Below are positions 49,701-61,184 of a DNA stretch of 64,000 nucleotides, piece by piece. The notes under the pieces were generated by a model. It worked only from the letters and a program-made list of their open reading frames with translations, made no database searches and had not been told where the DNA came from. The DNA is taken from the NCBI GenBank assembly GCA_035048495.1, contig CM068546.1, positions 14,204,435 through 14,268,434 on the forward strand. Reading direction: 5' to 3'. Made by a program: the position numbers and the translations under genes. Position 1 is the first letter of the stretch; each line of letters begins with the position of its first letter. The DNA comes from Euptelea pleiosperma. Taxonomy: Eukaryota > Streptophyta > Magnoliopsida > Ranunculales > Eupteleaceae.

Positions 49701-50598
49701 CCTGCTGGCCCTCTCAATCGCTCCTTCGCCCCAAACCACCCTTCTCTCTATCGCTTTCTCCAAAGAGAAACAAACAAAAAAGAAAAGAAAAGAAAAAAAA
49801 AGAGAAGGAGAAGAAGAAGAATAGAAGAAGAAGAAGAAGAATGAGAAGGATAGCCCCTACCTGCTGCTGTCCCATTAGGCTGAACCACATCCTCCCCTTT
49901 GCAAGCTCGGCTTCCACCATTCCCCTATTGGGTGTCACTAAGGTCTCCTTGCAGCCCGTACCAAGTCGTGCACCATCCCATGGCCAGCAACCATCACTTG
50001 GCCGGACATGGTCATGATCCATCTCATGGTAAGTGGTGAGTTATCTTTCTCTCTCCTCCTCTTTAGATTCTCTTTCTATCTTCTCTCTCTAGGAATACTT
50101 CCTCTCTTAAGTTTCTCTCTCTAGGTTATTTTAGCATTTTCTCTTTCTACCCTACTTTCTCTCTCTCTTGTTTGACCCTCTTTAAATGCTTTATAGATTA
50201 GATGTTTTAGGTTTGTTTCTTTTCATTGTAAGCTACTTCGGAAGTTGATTTAATACAATCGGTTCTTATTGAATTTGTTTGAGTTCTTCTATTTTTATGT
50301 TTTATTTTTCGTTATTACTACATTTGTTAATGGATAAAAATCTCCCAAGAATAAATGTTTTAATGCTCGACCCCATCATTCTCACCCCTCCATCATTTCT
50401 TTTTAGCAATTTCTATGGAAAATTTTGTTATTTCATGCCTTGAATCGTGCTAATCCGACTAATCCCGAGTGCGGATCGACATCCAACACGAATCCCTATA
50501 CAAAGCTCATGTTTTTGCAGGATAAAATCTCGGATAAGTTATAAATGTGTTGAGATTAGGGTTTCTGTAATCAACGACGCGGAAAAATCTTATTTTCA

Positions 50599-51556
50599 GT
50601 ATACTTGAAGTAGTAGGGACCTATGGGTGTGTTAGATAACAGGGACCCGCACTCATGGACTTAATCGACTTGATCTTTGAAGGAGTCACTTTATGTGGAG
50701 TTTTCTTCGAACAACAATCTAATTGGGCTCTACTTCTTGATTGTTTTTAATTCTTGACTGTGGGTGCACAAAAACTGGAATGAGGAGGTGAGTGATGAAA
50801 TCCCACCAGTTTCAAGTTAGAGCTGGGTTTGCTCTTTAATGTATTTTTTACGGCCAATCCAAGTAGTTCCGATAATGTTTGTAAAAGTAAATAAACAATC
50901 GGCACAGTGTTTGCACAATGATCAAGATCGCACTCAAGGCGAGGTGTAGAAACTTACCTGCCCATTGGCTACGCACGGGGTCTCCTCCGTGAGGTAGGGA
51001 GGGGTATCCAAATGGGCCTGGGCCCGACTCCACCTGTTTGAGCTTTCACTCCCTACTCACTTGGTAATCGCAATCTGCAATCACGTTAATCCACAATGGT
51101 CTGTGGTATTGAGTTGGAAGGTATACCACCTTTGGAGTTTCAAGAAACACGCAATGATTTAGGGTAGGTATTATTAATTAGTTTCAATTAGGGTTTGAAA
51201 TTCAACTTTAGTTATTCCTGAATTAGGGTTCGGAAATATCTACTTTTGAATTACCCGGAGTTAGAAACCTTCCAAAATGAAACAAATAACCAATGGTGAT
51301 CTAACTAGAAATAGCATAATTGAAATCTAACCCTAATATTTTTTGTGTTTTTTAATTAATTAATTAACCTAGCAGTTATTCTAAAAGTAGAAAAAACGAA
51401 TCCCTAAATTATTACAACTTTGCACTCGGCCGTCCGAGGCATTAAAATAATAAGTGAATAAGTTGAAAAAGAAAATTAAAAGTTACCAATTTGAATCGGA
51501 TCTTCACAATTAAGCAGCTTTCCGATTTCCTGTTCATCTTTTTGCAATCCCGTCAA
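50599..51556 (-). other. 5' leader of element 1, PBS-proximal part
   Basis: Matches the element 2 leader at 28276-29445 (GGGACCTATGGG, TGAGCTTTCACTCC, TTGCACTC then CCGAGGCATTAAAA). No gene is supported. Confidence 0.65.
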
Positions 51557-51575
51557 CCGAGCGGCAACGGCGCCA
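51557..51575 (-). other. Primer-binding site of element 1
   Basis: The minus strand reads TGGCGCCGTTGCCGCTCGG, two bases from the LTR edge. The first 14 nt match the complement of the plant tRNA-Asp 3' end, the primer known for Athila; the last 5 nt differ from the usual GGGGA. Confidence 0.85.
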
Positions 51576-51577
51576 TT

Positions 51578-54500
51578 TGAAAGTAGGGTTTTTCCGTGTC
51601 GTTGGATCGGAAACCCTTGATTTCAACAAAATTTGTAATTTCTCCGAATTGGTTCACTTAATCTGCAAATAAGCAGACTTGCACAGTGGCTCGTGTCGGA
51701 TATTATCCGCACTCGGGGTTAGGGCAAATAATGGAACAATAACAGAAATATGCTTGAGATGGTGGAGGGGTGAGAAAGATGAGAGTCGATTTTTAAAATA
51801 TGATTTTTTTTAAGATTAATTGCTGATGAATAACAATAAAATAAATGACTAAACCAAGTAGTATTAAAATGAAGAAAGTGCTTACATTAATTGAATCAAT
51901 GAAACTAGGATTTTTCCGCGTCGTTGGTTACAAAAACCCTTATTTCAACACATTTGTAAAGATCCGATTTGGTTCACTTTTTAAATCCTGCAAAAATATA
52001 AGTTTGCATAGTGGCTTCGTGTCGGATGTCGATCCGCACTCGGGGTTAGTATGCGCAAGTCAAGGACATGAAATGACGAATTTTTTTTTGTTAGAAAAGC
52101 ACGGAGAGATGAGAGTGGTGATTGAAATGGATTTTAAAACATTTTTTTGATAGAGATATCATTATCAACAAATAAAAAACAAGAAAGATGATAAACAAAT
52201 CAAACTCTGAATATCAAGTAAACTTCTCCATTAATACAAAAAAAACAACAACCATCCATTACATTGAATCAACATTGAATTAATATCAAACTAAAAAGCA
52301 AATAAAAATTACTAAACTAGAAATAGAAATAAGAGAGAGAAAGTGCTAGATAGATCTAGGGAGAGAGAAAAGAGTGGTGAGAACCAAACTTAAAGGGAAA
52401 CCAGCCACGTGGTGAGCAAGAAGGATGATTGCTTAGTGGGTGCTGTGATGCTCCATGTGCATGATGGTGCTCCCATTAGAGTAGGCAGCAATACGAAGAA
52501 CTACCGGTGCGTGGAGAATGTTGGAGTGCTTGGAGAGACGTGAAAGAGAAGAGCATTGCTGGTCGGCTTTGGAGCTTGTTGCGGTACTCAAAAACTGTTT
52601 GAGATCTGGCCAATGGTGATCGAAGGTGAGAGGAGCAGGTTCTTCATGGCCCAAAGAGAGTGCAGTCCGATAGATGGAGAGAGATGACGGCCTGTGGAGG
52701 GGGAGATGTGCAGGTTGCAAACGTAGCACTATTGCGAAGTGCAGCAGGGTATATTAGGAGTGGTGGTTGTGGCAGACTTGCAACTTGAGAGTTGCAGGTC
52801 GTATGGAGGACTGTGGGCGGTGATGGTGAAGATAGTGGAGGTGCTGATCTGTGGGTTGGCAGCAAGGAGACGATGTGAAAGGGAGATGGAGGGCGCATAT
52901 GTTAATGGCGGCTAGGGAAGATGGGGGTGACGTTCCAGTCAAGGGCGAGTTGGGGATGGCTAGCCTTAGAGGAGAAGATGGAGCGGTAGAGGTGAGGACT
53001 GCTTCTCATCTTCCTCTTCTCCCTTTCTTTTCCTTTTTTTTTTTTTGCTGTCTTGGACAAGTGAGAGAGAAAGAGAGGGCGAGATGGTTGGCGGAGTAGT
53101 TGCAGACCAGCTGTGGTGGCTGGAGGACTGGTGAACGGCAGGTGAGGCCGCCCAGATCTCCTCCTCTTTCCGTCTTCTCTCTTCTTCTTTTCTCTTTTTT
53201 TTTTTTTTGTGGAGAAAAATGGGAACGATTTTGAGGTTTTTTTTTTGGGGGGTTGACGGCTTGGGGATTGTGAAGATGTGGAAGAGAGAACAAGTAGAAA
53301 ACGTGGGGGAGAGAGAGGAAGCTCCATGAGAGAGGAAAGTCCTCTCTTATAATGTTAATTTAGGGCGTCCATCTTGTAGGTGCGAGCTGTTGCTCCAAGT
53401 GTCAAAGAGATGGGCCCCACTTCAATGCCAATAAGTCTTTTGCTGCCTTCTTTCTTCCATTTTATCAAAGCAACTTTCCTTCTTTTGATCAACATCCAGC
53501 CCATATATTATTTTAGAAAGCTTTCCTTTCCTTTTCAAAAGCCAACCTAATTTTACCAATAATCTCCAATTTTTAGAAAAGGCTACCACCGTCTCTCACA
53601 AAGAACCTAAAACCACCTTGTTTTTATAGAAAAGTCTTTCCTTCTCTCTTGAATTAATGCAAAGGACTTTCCTTTTAATTGGACCATCCACCATCCCTCT
53701 TGTTTGTCAATTATGGTCAACCACCTTCACAATTTAATTTTATACACCGTATAACATCTTTTCTTTTTCTTTTTTTTTTTCTTTTTTTCTTAAATCGTCA
53801 TTTTGCTTTGTTTGGTACCCAAACAACCCATTGGTCCAACATCGGCCTAGCAACTTGTTCGGTGGTTTAACCTTGGTCCACATGTCTAGGCTTTGTGTAC
53901 CAATATGTCTTTGCCATTCAAATACCATCACATTGCTTACATGGTCCAGCAACTTGTGTCTTGAAGTTCAAACCCATGGCCCAGCCTTGGCCCACAACTT
54001 GGTTCACATGCTGGCCCACCACCCATCCCACTTCTTCATGCTTCCAAAAGGTTTAACATTTTTCCAAATCTTCAACTTGCTACTTGTCCGGCACACGGTC
54101 CATTCATTCTTGAGTCAGCCCTTAGTGGCTCCATTTTTGTGGCCCACATGTACTCTGTCGACAAGCTCGCTCTTGGCTTTTGTGATTGATCGGGGGATTA
54201 TCGACACATCTTGGGCCCCTAGAACTATTCCGATAGGGTTCCTTGGTTTACTAACTCGGCTCATTGATCCAGTTGATCTCTTCTAGATTGATAGAAGCTT
54301 CTGGGGTTGATCGTGGGCCCGCATTCCATCAAAATTGCCCAATTAGTGCTCTTATGATAAAAAAAATCGCGTAATGAGAATGGCTTCGCGTGTGGGTCAA
54401 ATAAATGCGTATGAATGCATGCAAATATACCATTTTAACCAGAAAAGTGTGTTCCACGTAATGAGAGAAACTCTTACGTAGAAATATTGATAAAAAAGGC

Positions 54501-56411
54501 AATTTTACGTAGGAGAGTGTGATAACGCTAGAAGGATAATTGCTTAAAATAAGCACTTTTGAACGAATATCAATCAACTAAAAGGAAATTAATCTAGAAA
54601 GCATTTTAGAGAGAGAAAATTAAACTTAGAGAGAGACAAGTAGAGAAAGAAAGTAATAAAAATCAAGAGAGAGAAACTTAGAAAAGAAGTTATTCTAGAG
54701 AGAGAAAGTAACTAAAGAGGTCTAGAGATGAAAAAGTAGAGAGAGGCCGGGAAGGGATCTTACCACATACCTAGAGGAGGACAACCGCTAGCCATGGTAT
54801 CAAGAGATGTGCTAGCCTTTGGAGAAGACAGCAAGGAGATCTTGCTGGTGGATGAGCTTTGGACAGCAGGTTGCAGGTCAGCAACTTGGAGAAGATCACT
54901 GTCAGCTTGCACCGAAGAGAAGGAACCTGAACCTTGAGTTGCAGGTGGAGGAACTTGAGGAGGTGCTGCAAGATGGTGCAAAGCCTAAAACAGGCTGTGA
55001 TGATGAAGAGGATGGCGCTTGGGGATGCACTCAAGTGATTCAACTTGTGGAAACAGAGATGCACATTGTGCAACAAGGGAGAGAATATGATCCACAACGG
55101 AGTGCTGATCCTGTGGAGAAGACAACCTGTAACTCAGGTTTGAAACAGTATGAATTGCAGGTGGTGTTGCTGTTGGAGAAGGCATAGATCTTCGTGGCTG
55201 TGGTGGGGAATGGAGGCGTGCATGCAAGGGAGACTGGTGCAGGCCATGGAGCAAGATGCAGCAGCAGGTGGACGGTGGTGAAGGGTGGAAAACCAGTCCA
55301 TTTTTGGACTGTGGTGCTTACTGTGCAAGGAGCACACGACCTGCAAGTTGTATGATGTGGAGAAGCAACTTGGAGTTACAAAATTGCAACTCCAACAATG
55401 GTAGTGGGTTGGACGTTTGGTTGAGATGAGGACGCCCGGAGGAGTTGCAGGTCCGAATGCGCTGAAGAGAAGTTACAAGCGGAGAAGGTTGCAGATCTTT
55501 AGGAGATCAGCAAGGTTGCAAGGTGAAGGAAACTAGTTGGAGTCGGACTCCGGTCGGTACACCAGGAGATGGAATTTCAAACATGGGTTACAGGCTGGAG
55601 GAGGCACGCCGGCGTTAATGGAGTTTTGGCAACACCGGTGTGATGATGCACACTTAGAAGAAGAGATGGTTTCTCGTGTCAGTAGGTAAGTCCAGCCAGG
55701 AGTAGGACTTTCAAAGCGTTACTAATATAGAAAACGCACTTGCAGGTCCCGTTTCAGATCGTGAAAGGTTGGAGGAGGTTCAATCGGCTTGCAGGTATGC
55801 AACTCTGGTAAAAGATAAAGATGATGATTCAGACTGCTAAAGGTGGAGACAATCTTAAAGAAGAAATGGAGACCTTGTGCGTAGGTGGATTTTTTGAGTT
55901 GGTTGCTCTTCAAATCAGTGTTGCAGCATGCACACCGGTCTTGGAAATGGGAACTGTGATGGTGAGGGGAGAGAGAAGGGGTAGAGAGGGGTTTAGAGAA
56001 GATGAGTTTAGGAGATTTTGGAAGGGGGAGAGAACCAAAAGTGAAGCCTCTTCTTTATGGAGAGATAAGAGAGAAGAAAACTTCTCTCTTTAGATTGATT
56101 CCTAGTGACTAGGAGAGAGAGAGGAGAGGAGTTAGGGGATTAAGGAGTCGGTTTCATTGTGGAAACCGTCCATGCATTGAGGAATGGCATGCCACATGTC
56201 GGTCAGTAGATGTGTGGCCCAAGGAATAGGTGGGCATGTGGATTAATGGGTCACAACTCGGCCAATGGGCCAGAGGGATAATGAACCAAAGGATTGGGCA
56301 TGGGCATGGGTCACAAGCAAGGGTCATGGGTTATGGGCATGGTCATGGGTATGGGCCAAGATAGATAGAGAGAGAAATAGGAGAGAGGTGAGAGAAAATA
56401 CAAAAATAATA
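51578..56411 (-). repeat. 5' LTR of element 1, interrupted and truncated
   Basis: LTR sequence at 51578-51899 continues at 54573-56411 after a solo LTR. It matches the 3' LTR at 17377 up to AAAAATAATA and then breaks off at 56411, so the outer roughly 550 bp (the transcription-start side) are missing. It keeps about 620 bp that the 3' LTR has lost. Confidence 0.85.
51900..54572 (-). mobile_element. Solo Athila LTR (2673 bp) inside the 5' LTR of element 1
   Basis: Starts TGAAACTAGG and ends ACGAATATCA. The exact duplication atcaa lies at 51895-51899 and 54573-54577, and the host LTR reads across (ATTGAATCAA then CTAAAAG, as at 17690). A hairpin GACTTGCAACT-TGAG-AGTTGCAGGTC lies at 52777-52802. 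Confidence 0.93.
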
Positions 56412-56442
56412 GGCTAGAGAATCCTAAACAAAAAGGATTTTT

Positions 56443-56670
56443 TGTTTGTCCCCCTTACTTTATTGATGCAATTTGCATCGCACCCAATGTTTTTAAAATA
56501 TTTGTGTCTCACCCAAGGTCATTATAGTGATTTAAAAAGTATTGGGATGTCCATCCGGAGACCGTCTATGGTCAACGAAGTTGACCATGGTCAAAGGGTG
56601 AGATGCAAATATTTTGAAAACATTGGGTGACTTGCAAATTGCATCAATAAAGTAAGGGGTAAAGCAAACA
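56443..56670. mobile_element. Small foldback element (MITE-like), 228 bp
   Basis: Left arm TGTTTGTCCCCCTTACTTTATTG and the reverse complement of the right arm, TGTTTGCTTTACCCCTTACTTTATTG, agree and continue as TGATGCAATTTGCA and CACCCAATGTTTT for about 65 bp. A short inner hairpin (TGGTCAAC-GAA-GTTGACCA) lies near 56570-56595. No clear target duplication. Confidence 0.7.
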
Positions 56671-56979
56671 TAGATCATTTTTTGGGCCGAATGACTGCGT
56701 GGATGTTCAGCTCACCTATTGGTGTATAAACATGCTAGAAATGAGTTTGAGTGATGATTGCTGGCCATTGGATTTACTACCCAAAAAACATACTTAAATC
56801 CAATGGCTAGAATCATGTCCTAAAAAGTAGTAAATTCTAATCCTAGAGATAATCAATCAGGTTAATTTTTGGTATATTCAATAAGGGGTGGGCTAAAAAT
56901 CCACGAGGTTAGTGCGACCTGGGTTGGGGGCCTTCTCTTAGCAAGGGGCCTTAGGCGACCGCCTTAATGGCCTTAAGGT

Positions 56980-57296
56980 AGAGCAACATTGCCACAATAT
57001 GAACCACATGGTTTATTTTTAAAAGACACTGACCATATGGATGTTTGGTCAATCGACTCGATCCCTAAGCTCAATTCGAGTAAAACTTGCTTGACCGGCG
57101 GACAGTGACCATCGCCCACAGTATGACCCACATGGGACACTTTTAGAGGACACTGAACATATGGATGTTTGGACTCCTTAGGTCTACTAACAAAAAACCA
57201 AATTGATTAGTGCTTTCTAAGTGTTGGTTTGGAGTCATTTTCATGGGTGGATTTTAACGGTGGGAATTTGAGCATTATTTGGGGTATGGTTTAAAA
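56980..57296. repeat. Repeat related to the foldback element at 16622
   Basis: 57205-57285 shares TTTCTAAGTGTTGG and GAATTTGAGCATTATTTGGGG with 16733-16805. The arm word CATATGGATGTTTGG occurs twice, near 57033 and 57158, so the left arm is duplicated. The right edge abuts the broken end of the TNPA-like gene. Confidence 0.6.
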
Positions 57297-57540
57297 TTAA
57301 GCCGTTTTAATGACCGTTAAAACAATAAGTTGGTTCGTTTCATTCCAAGTCAAGGACACTTTTGTCATAGAGCCTGTAACCAAGGGCAGGCTTTTCGTGG
57401 GCCCTCGCCACCTGACGCTGCTCGAAGCTGTTTCAATAACACAAAAATAATAACAAAATACATACACGTTAATGAGTACAATAATTACAAATATATACAA
57501 TAACAAACAACTGAACATACCAGTGGTGTCAGTGGACTAT
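57297..57540 (-). pseudogene. CACTA second gene (TNPA-like), N-terminal piece
   Basis: The minus-strand frame holds RWRGPTKSLPLVTGSMTKV followed by LTWNETNQ, the usual start of the TNPA-type (Transposase_24) protein, RGPT...L......K..V..N. It lies directly behind the TNPD gene as in other CACTA elements, and ends at 57297 where a different repeat begins. In this family the protein binds subterminal repeats. Only some 40 residues remain. A splice acceptor near 57430 is likely, since upstream sequence of the same frame is hydrophobic and unlike the family. Confidence 0.6.
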
Positions 57541-57544
57541 TGAG

Positions 57545-57778
57545 TAATAGGGGAGGGGGCCCCCTGCGACTGTGGTGGGGACGTAGAGGGCCCCCCTGCT
57601 GTGGTGTGGAGGTAGAAGGCCCCCCATGCTGTGGTGCCGAGGTAGAGGGGCCCCCCTACTATGGTGCCTAGGTGAAGTGGGGGCCCTGCTGCTGTGGTGT
57701 CGAGTTGGAGGGGGGCGCCTGCTGCTATAGTGCCGAGGTGGAGGGGGGCCCTGCTGTTATGCTCCCAATGTGGAAGGA
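57545..57778. repeat. GC-rich minisatellite, about 7 units of 30-33 bp
   Basis: Imperfect units built on GGGGGCCCCCCTGCTGTGG and TGCCGAGGTAGA. On the minus strand, different frames give Pro/His/Ser- or Gly/Pro/Thr-rich repeats (such as TTAAGPPLHLGTI). It lies between TNPD and the TNPA piece and may have coded part of the TNPA N-terminus. Confidence 0.8.
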
Positions 57779-57899
57779 GCAAACTGCAGCACTCTAGCTC
57801 TAGCGGATTTTAGACTCCGACTAGACATTTCTAAATTCCTGCATGAATCATGAATTATATATACAGATATATGTCAACATCATCAAGATGGATAAATCC

Positions 57900-60800
57900 C
57901 CACTATTCTTGCTTGTAATCAAGGAGACTCATTGATGATTGTAATTAAGGTTCGTCTGACATTAACACAGTTGAACCCATATACATCTTGCTTGAATCTC
58001 CCACTATTCATGACATCATACCAATGACATTTGAATAACACAATAGTATTCTGGCCGGGATACTGTAACTCTAGAACTTCATTTAAGATGTCATAGTATC
58101 CGACATTGCCTACCATCGGGTTCGTGTCGCTCGCGCTAGTGAAGCTATTTGTCTCTGCAGTTACGAAAACTCCACTATTTTGAGTTTTCCTTCATAGCTC
58201 CCTATCCCTTGTGTGAAATCGAAAGCCATTAACAATGTATACTGAAAATGATCTTACTGTTCAACTAGGATCCACAGACAATAATTCGAGTGATTTATCT
58301 ACTTCTTCACCGTTATATCGCATTTGCATCACATAATATTACAGTTAAAAAGCAAAATTGTTATATATCTAAACCTTCCATGTTTTTTTAACCATTGCGC
58401 AAACTCCTTATTATGTTTCCATTCCAGATCCCTAGGAAGTATACGATAATTAGTCTCTTTGATTACTTATTTGTGCTTCATGTACAATAAATAATTAAAT
58501 TCAATCCAAACCTAAATAAAGTATCAATGTATATGAATAACATAATCCTAGTAGATTTGGAACAGTTAGTCTTACTCAATAAATGGAGCGACTTCGGCGC
58601 AATTGATGAGCACATAAAGACGAACTTGTTCCCATTCGGTGTTGTTTAGCATGCGTGACGTAGCCATCCCAACGACATGACCAGTTCTTATAAAAGTGGA
58701 TACCTTAGCAGGTGATTCAGCATCAACAACATCATTATTCCGCTCTGGTTGGTTGAACCTTGTCTCAACCCCATGCAAATATCTCGAGCAAAATGTCAAG
58801 GATTCTTCACATATATACCCTTCCGCTATTGAACCCTCAGGATAGTTTTTATTTTAGACATATGTCTTCAACCTGTGCAAGTACCTCTCTATTGGATACA
58901 TCCACCGGTACTGCACTGGCCCGTCTATCTTGGCCTCACCAGCTAGATGAATGGGCAAGTGCACCATAATATCAAAAAAAGTCAGCGGAAAAATCATCTC
59001 TAATTTACAAAGTGTTACTACAATCTGCGCTTCAAGTTGTTCCAATTCTCCCACCTTCAAGACTTTCGAACATAACTGCCTGAAGAACGTGGACAACTCA
59101 ATCAACACTGAACAAACATTCTTAGGTAAGATACCACGTACTGCAAGTGGTAGAAATTGTTGCATAAGAACATGACAATCGTGACTCTTCAGCCATGAGA
59201 TCTTGCACTGTTTGACCTGAACACATCGTGAAAAGTTCGACGAATAATTATCTGGAACCTTGACCTCTTTTAACACTTGACGAAACTTCTTTTTTTCAGT
59301 AGTCGACATCGTGTGGCATGCCGGAGGTAGTAAACATTTTCTCCCATCCGATTTTGGGTGAAGTTCTTTCCTTATACGCATTCTCTTCATATCTAGACGA
59401 GCCTTCAAGTTGTCTTTTGAACCCTCCATGTCCAACAGTGTTTCGATAACATTATCACAGATATTCTTCTCAATGTACATAACATTTAAATTGTGCCGCA
59501 ACAAAAGATCTTTCTAATATGGCAATTCGAAGAAAATGCTCTTCTTCTTCCAATTCTTTGGTAAATTACAATCATCTCTCTTTCTCTTCCTCCCGATGAT
59601 ATCCTTATCTGCCTTGACGAATGTGATCTGCTCATAATCATATAATTGATCGAGCACATCCCTGCCAGTCAACGGTTTGGGCGCATTCCTTGTTTTTGTT
59701 TTGCCATCAAACGACCTTTTGTTATGTCAAAATTTATGATCATGTGAAAGAAATCGACGATGTCCCATATAGCATTCTTTGTGTCCTTCTGTCGATCTTA
59801 CTGAACATGTCTCCATGTGGCAAGAGGGACAAGCAAGTTTTCCTTTAGTGCTCCATCCTGACAAGTTCGCTAATGCATGGAAGTCATTAATAGTCCATAT
59901 AACTCCTGCACGGCATCGAAAATTTTGCTTTAAAGAGGCATCGTATGCCTCAAATCCATCTGTCCACAATTCTTTCAACTCCTCTATTAATGGTTGCAAG
60001 TACATATCAATATCGTTCCCGGGAGCTTTGGGACTAGGAATAAGCAACGTCAACATGAAAGACATTGGCTTCATACACATCCATGGTGGCAAATTGTATG
60101 CAATAAGAACTACAGGTCACGTGCTGTGCAGAGTGCTCGTATAACTAAATGGGGTGAAACCATCACTCCCTACCCCAAGTCGAACATTCCTCGATTCAGA
60201 ACCGAATGACAGGTATTGCATGTCCAAAGTTTTCCATGACTTAGAGTCTATTGGATGGTTCAACACCCCATCCTTCGTACGACCCTCATCATGCCATCTC
60301 ATTTGCTCAGCTATTTTTTAACACATAAACAATCTCTGAAGTCGTGGTTTCAAAGAAAATTAACACAAAATCTTTGCAGGTATTTTGGTATCCTCTGCAA
60401 ACGAACTGGAAGCTTCTTCAACAGACTGACGTGTAACTGATTTCTACCTGGACGCACCACATATGACACATTCATTTGCATTCTCATGCTCCTTCCAGTA
60501 TAGCATGCAGTCATTCGGACATGCATTTGTCTTTGTGTAATGCAGACCAAGATCTCGAATGATCTTTTTTGATTCATAATGATTCTTTGGCAACTTTTCA
60601 CCAACTGGCAGTGCCTCTTTTAATAATTCAAGTAACATGTCGAACGATTTGTTATTCCATCCGTTTAGACACTTCAGGTGTAATAGTCGTACAAGGAAAG
60701 ATAGTTTCAAAAATTTTGTGCAACCTGGATACAATTTAGTCTCGGCATCCTTCAACATCTCATAAAATTTATTCGCTTCCTGATTTGGCTCAACTGGTCT

Positions 60801-61184
60801 GGTCTCAGTTGATTCATTCTCCTCTTCATGATCAGGAAGGGATATTCCAAATGCATCTTGTAACATTTCTTACATATCATCGGCCTCACCTTCAACCTCA
60901 CTCTCACCACCCTCATCAATCTCACTCCCCATATATTCACTCGCATTTAGAGCCTCCCCATGGTGAATCCAGATAGTGTAATCCGTCATTATTCCATACC
61001 ATAATAAGTCGCCATGCGCATATTTTCTATCCTTTACTATCACATTCTTGCATTCGAGACAAGGACACCAAATCTTGTTCCCAAACCTTGTATTAGCAAA
61101 TGCAAAATCCAAGAATTGCTCGACTCCAGCTTGATACTCACGGGTATTTCTTGGCTTCTTAATCCAACTTTTATCCATTTGCAT
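57900..61184 (-). pseudogene. CACTA (En/Spm) TNPD-type transposase, decayed
   Basis: The minus strand shows the whole family order: transposase-associated domain (MDKSWIKKPRNTREY, CPCLECKN; 61184-60950), Tnp2 region (DMLLELLKEALP, CPNDCMLYWKEHE, ECVICGASR; 60866-60446), catalytic region (RWHDEGRTKDGVLNHP, VGSDGFTPF, APGNDIDMYLQPLIEELKE; 60302-59730), the MYIEKNICDNVIETLLD and DUF4218-like part (59504-58854), FCSRYLHGVETRFN (58799-58572), and the DUF4216-like end (NVGYYDILNEVLELQY; 58116-57919). A GTAAG after PFIE at about 58575 looks like a splice donor. In-frame stops replace conserved residues, among them TAA at 60870-60872, TAG at 60444-60446, TGA at 60117-60119 and 59727-59729, TAG at 59514-59516 and TAA at 58854-58856. 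The protein cut and moved the element; this copy cannot. Confidence 0.9.

Larger units (their letters stand above)
45038..50598 (+). mobile_element. Outer solo Athila LTR in opposite orientation, itself interrupted
   Basis: Here the LTR starts TGATATTCGC and ends ATTTTCA on the + strand, so the parent element lay on the + strand. The exact duplication gtata flanks it (45033-45037 and 50599-50603), and leader sequence reads across (GCTCGGTATA then CTTGAAGTAGTAGGG). Removing the inner LTR leaves 2778 bp. Its middle has CT-rich stretches, a TTC/GAA-rich part near 49800-49845 and a hairpin cluster at 49021-49055. Confidence 0.92.
17377..56411 (-). mobile_element. Athila-like Ty3/gypsy element 1, expanded by nested insertions
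   Basis: Minus-strand order is 5' LTR (56411-51578), primer-binding site, leader, gag, protease, RT, RNase H, integrase, 3' noncoding region, 3' LTR (19303-17377). Both LTRs share the same private sequence (GGATCRGAAACCCTTGATTTCAAC near the edge, then GAGATGGTGGAGGG), which pairs them. Gag and integrase are of the Athila type. The element is interrupted by four insertion blocks of its own family: 20735-35849, 41034-43706, 45038-50598 and 51900-54572. Removing them leaves about 13 kb, a normal Athila length. Reading frames have many stops; it cannot be autonomous now. Confidence 0.85.
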
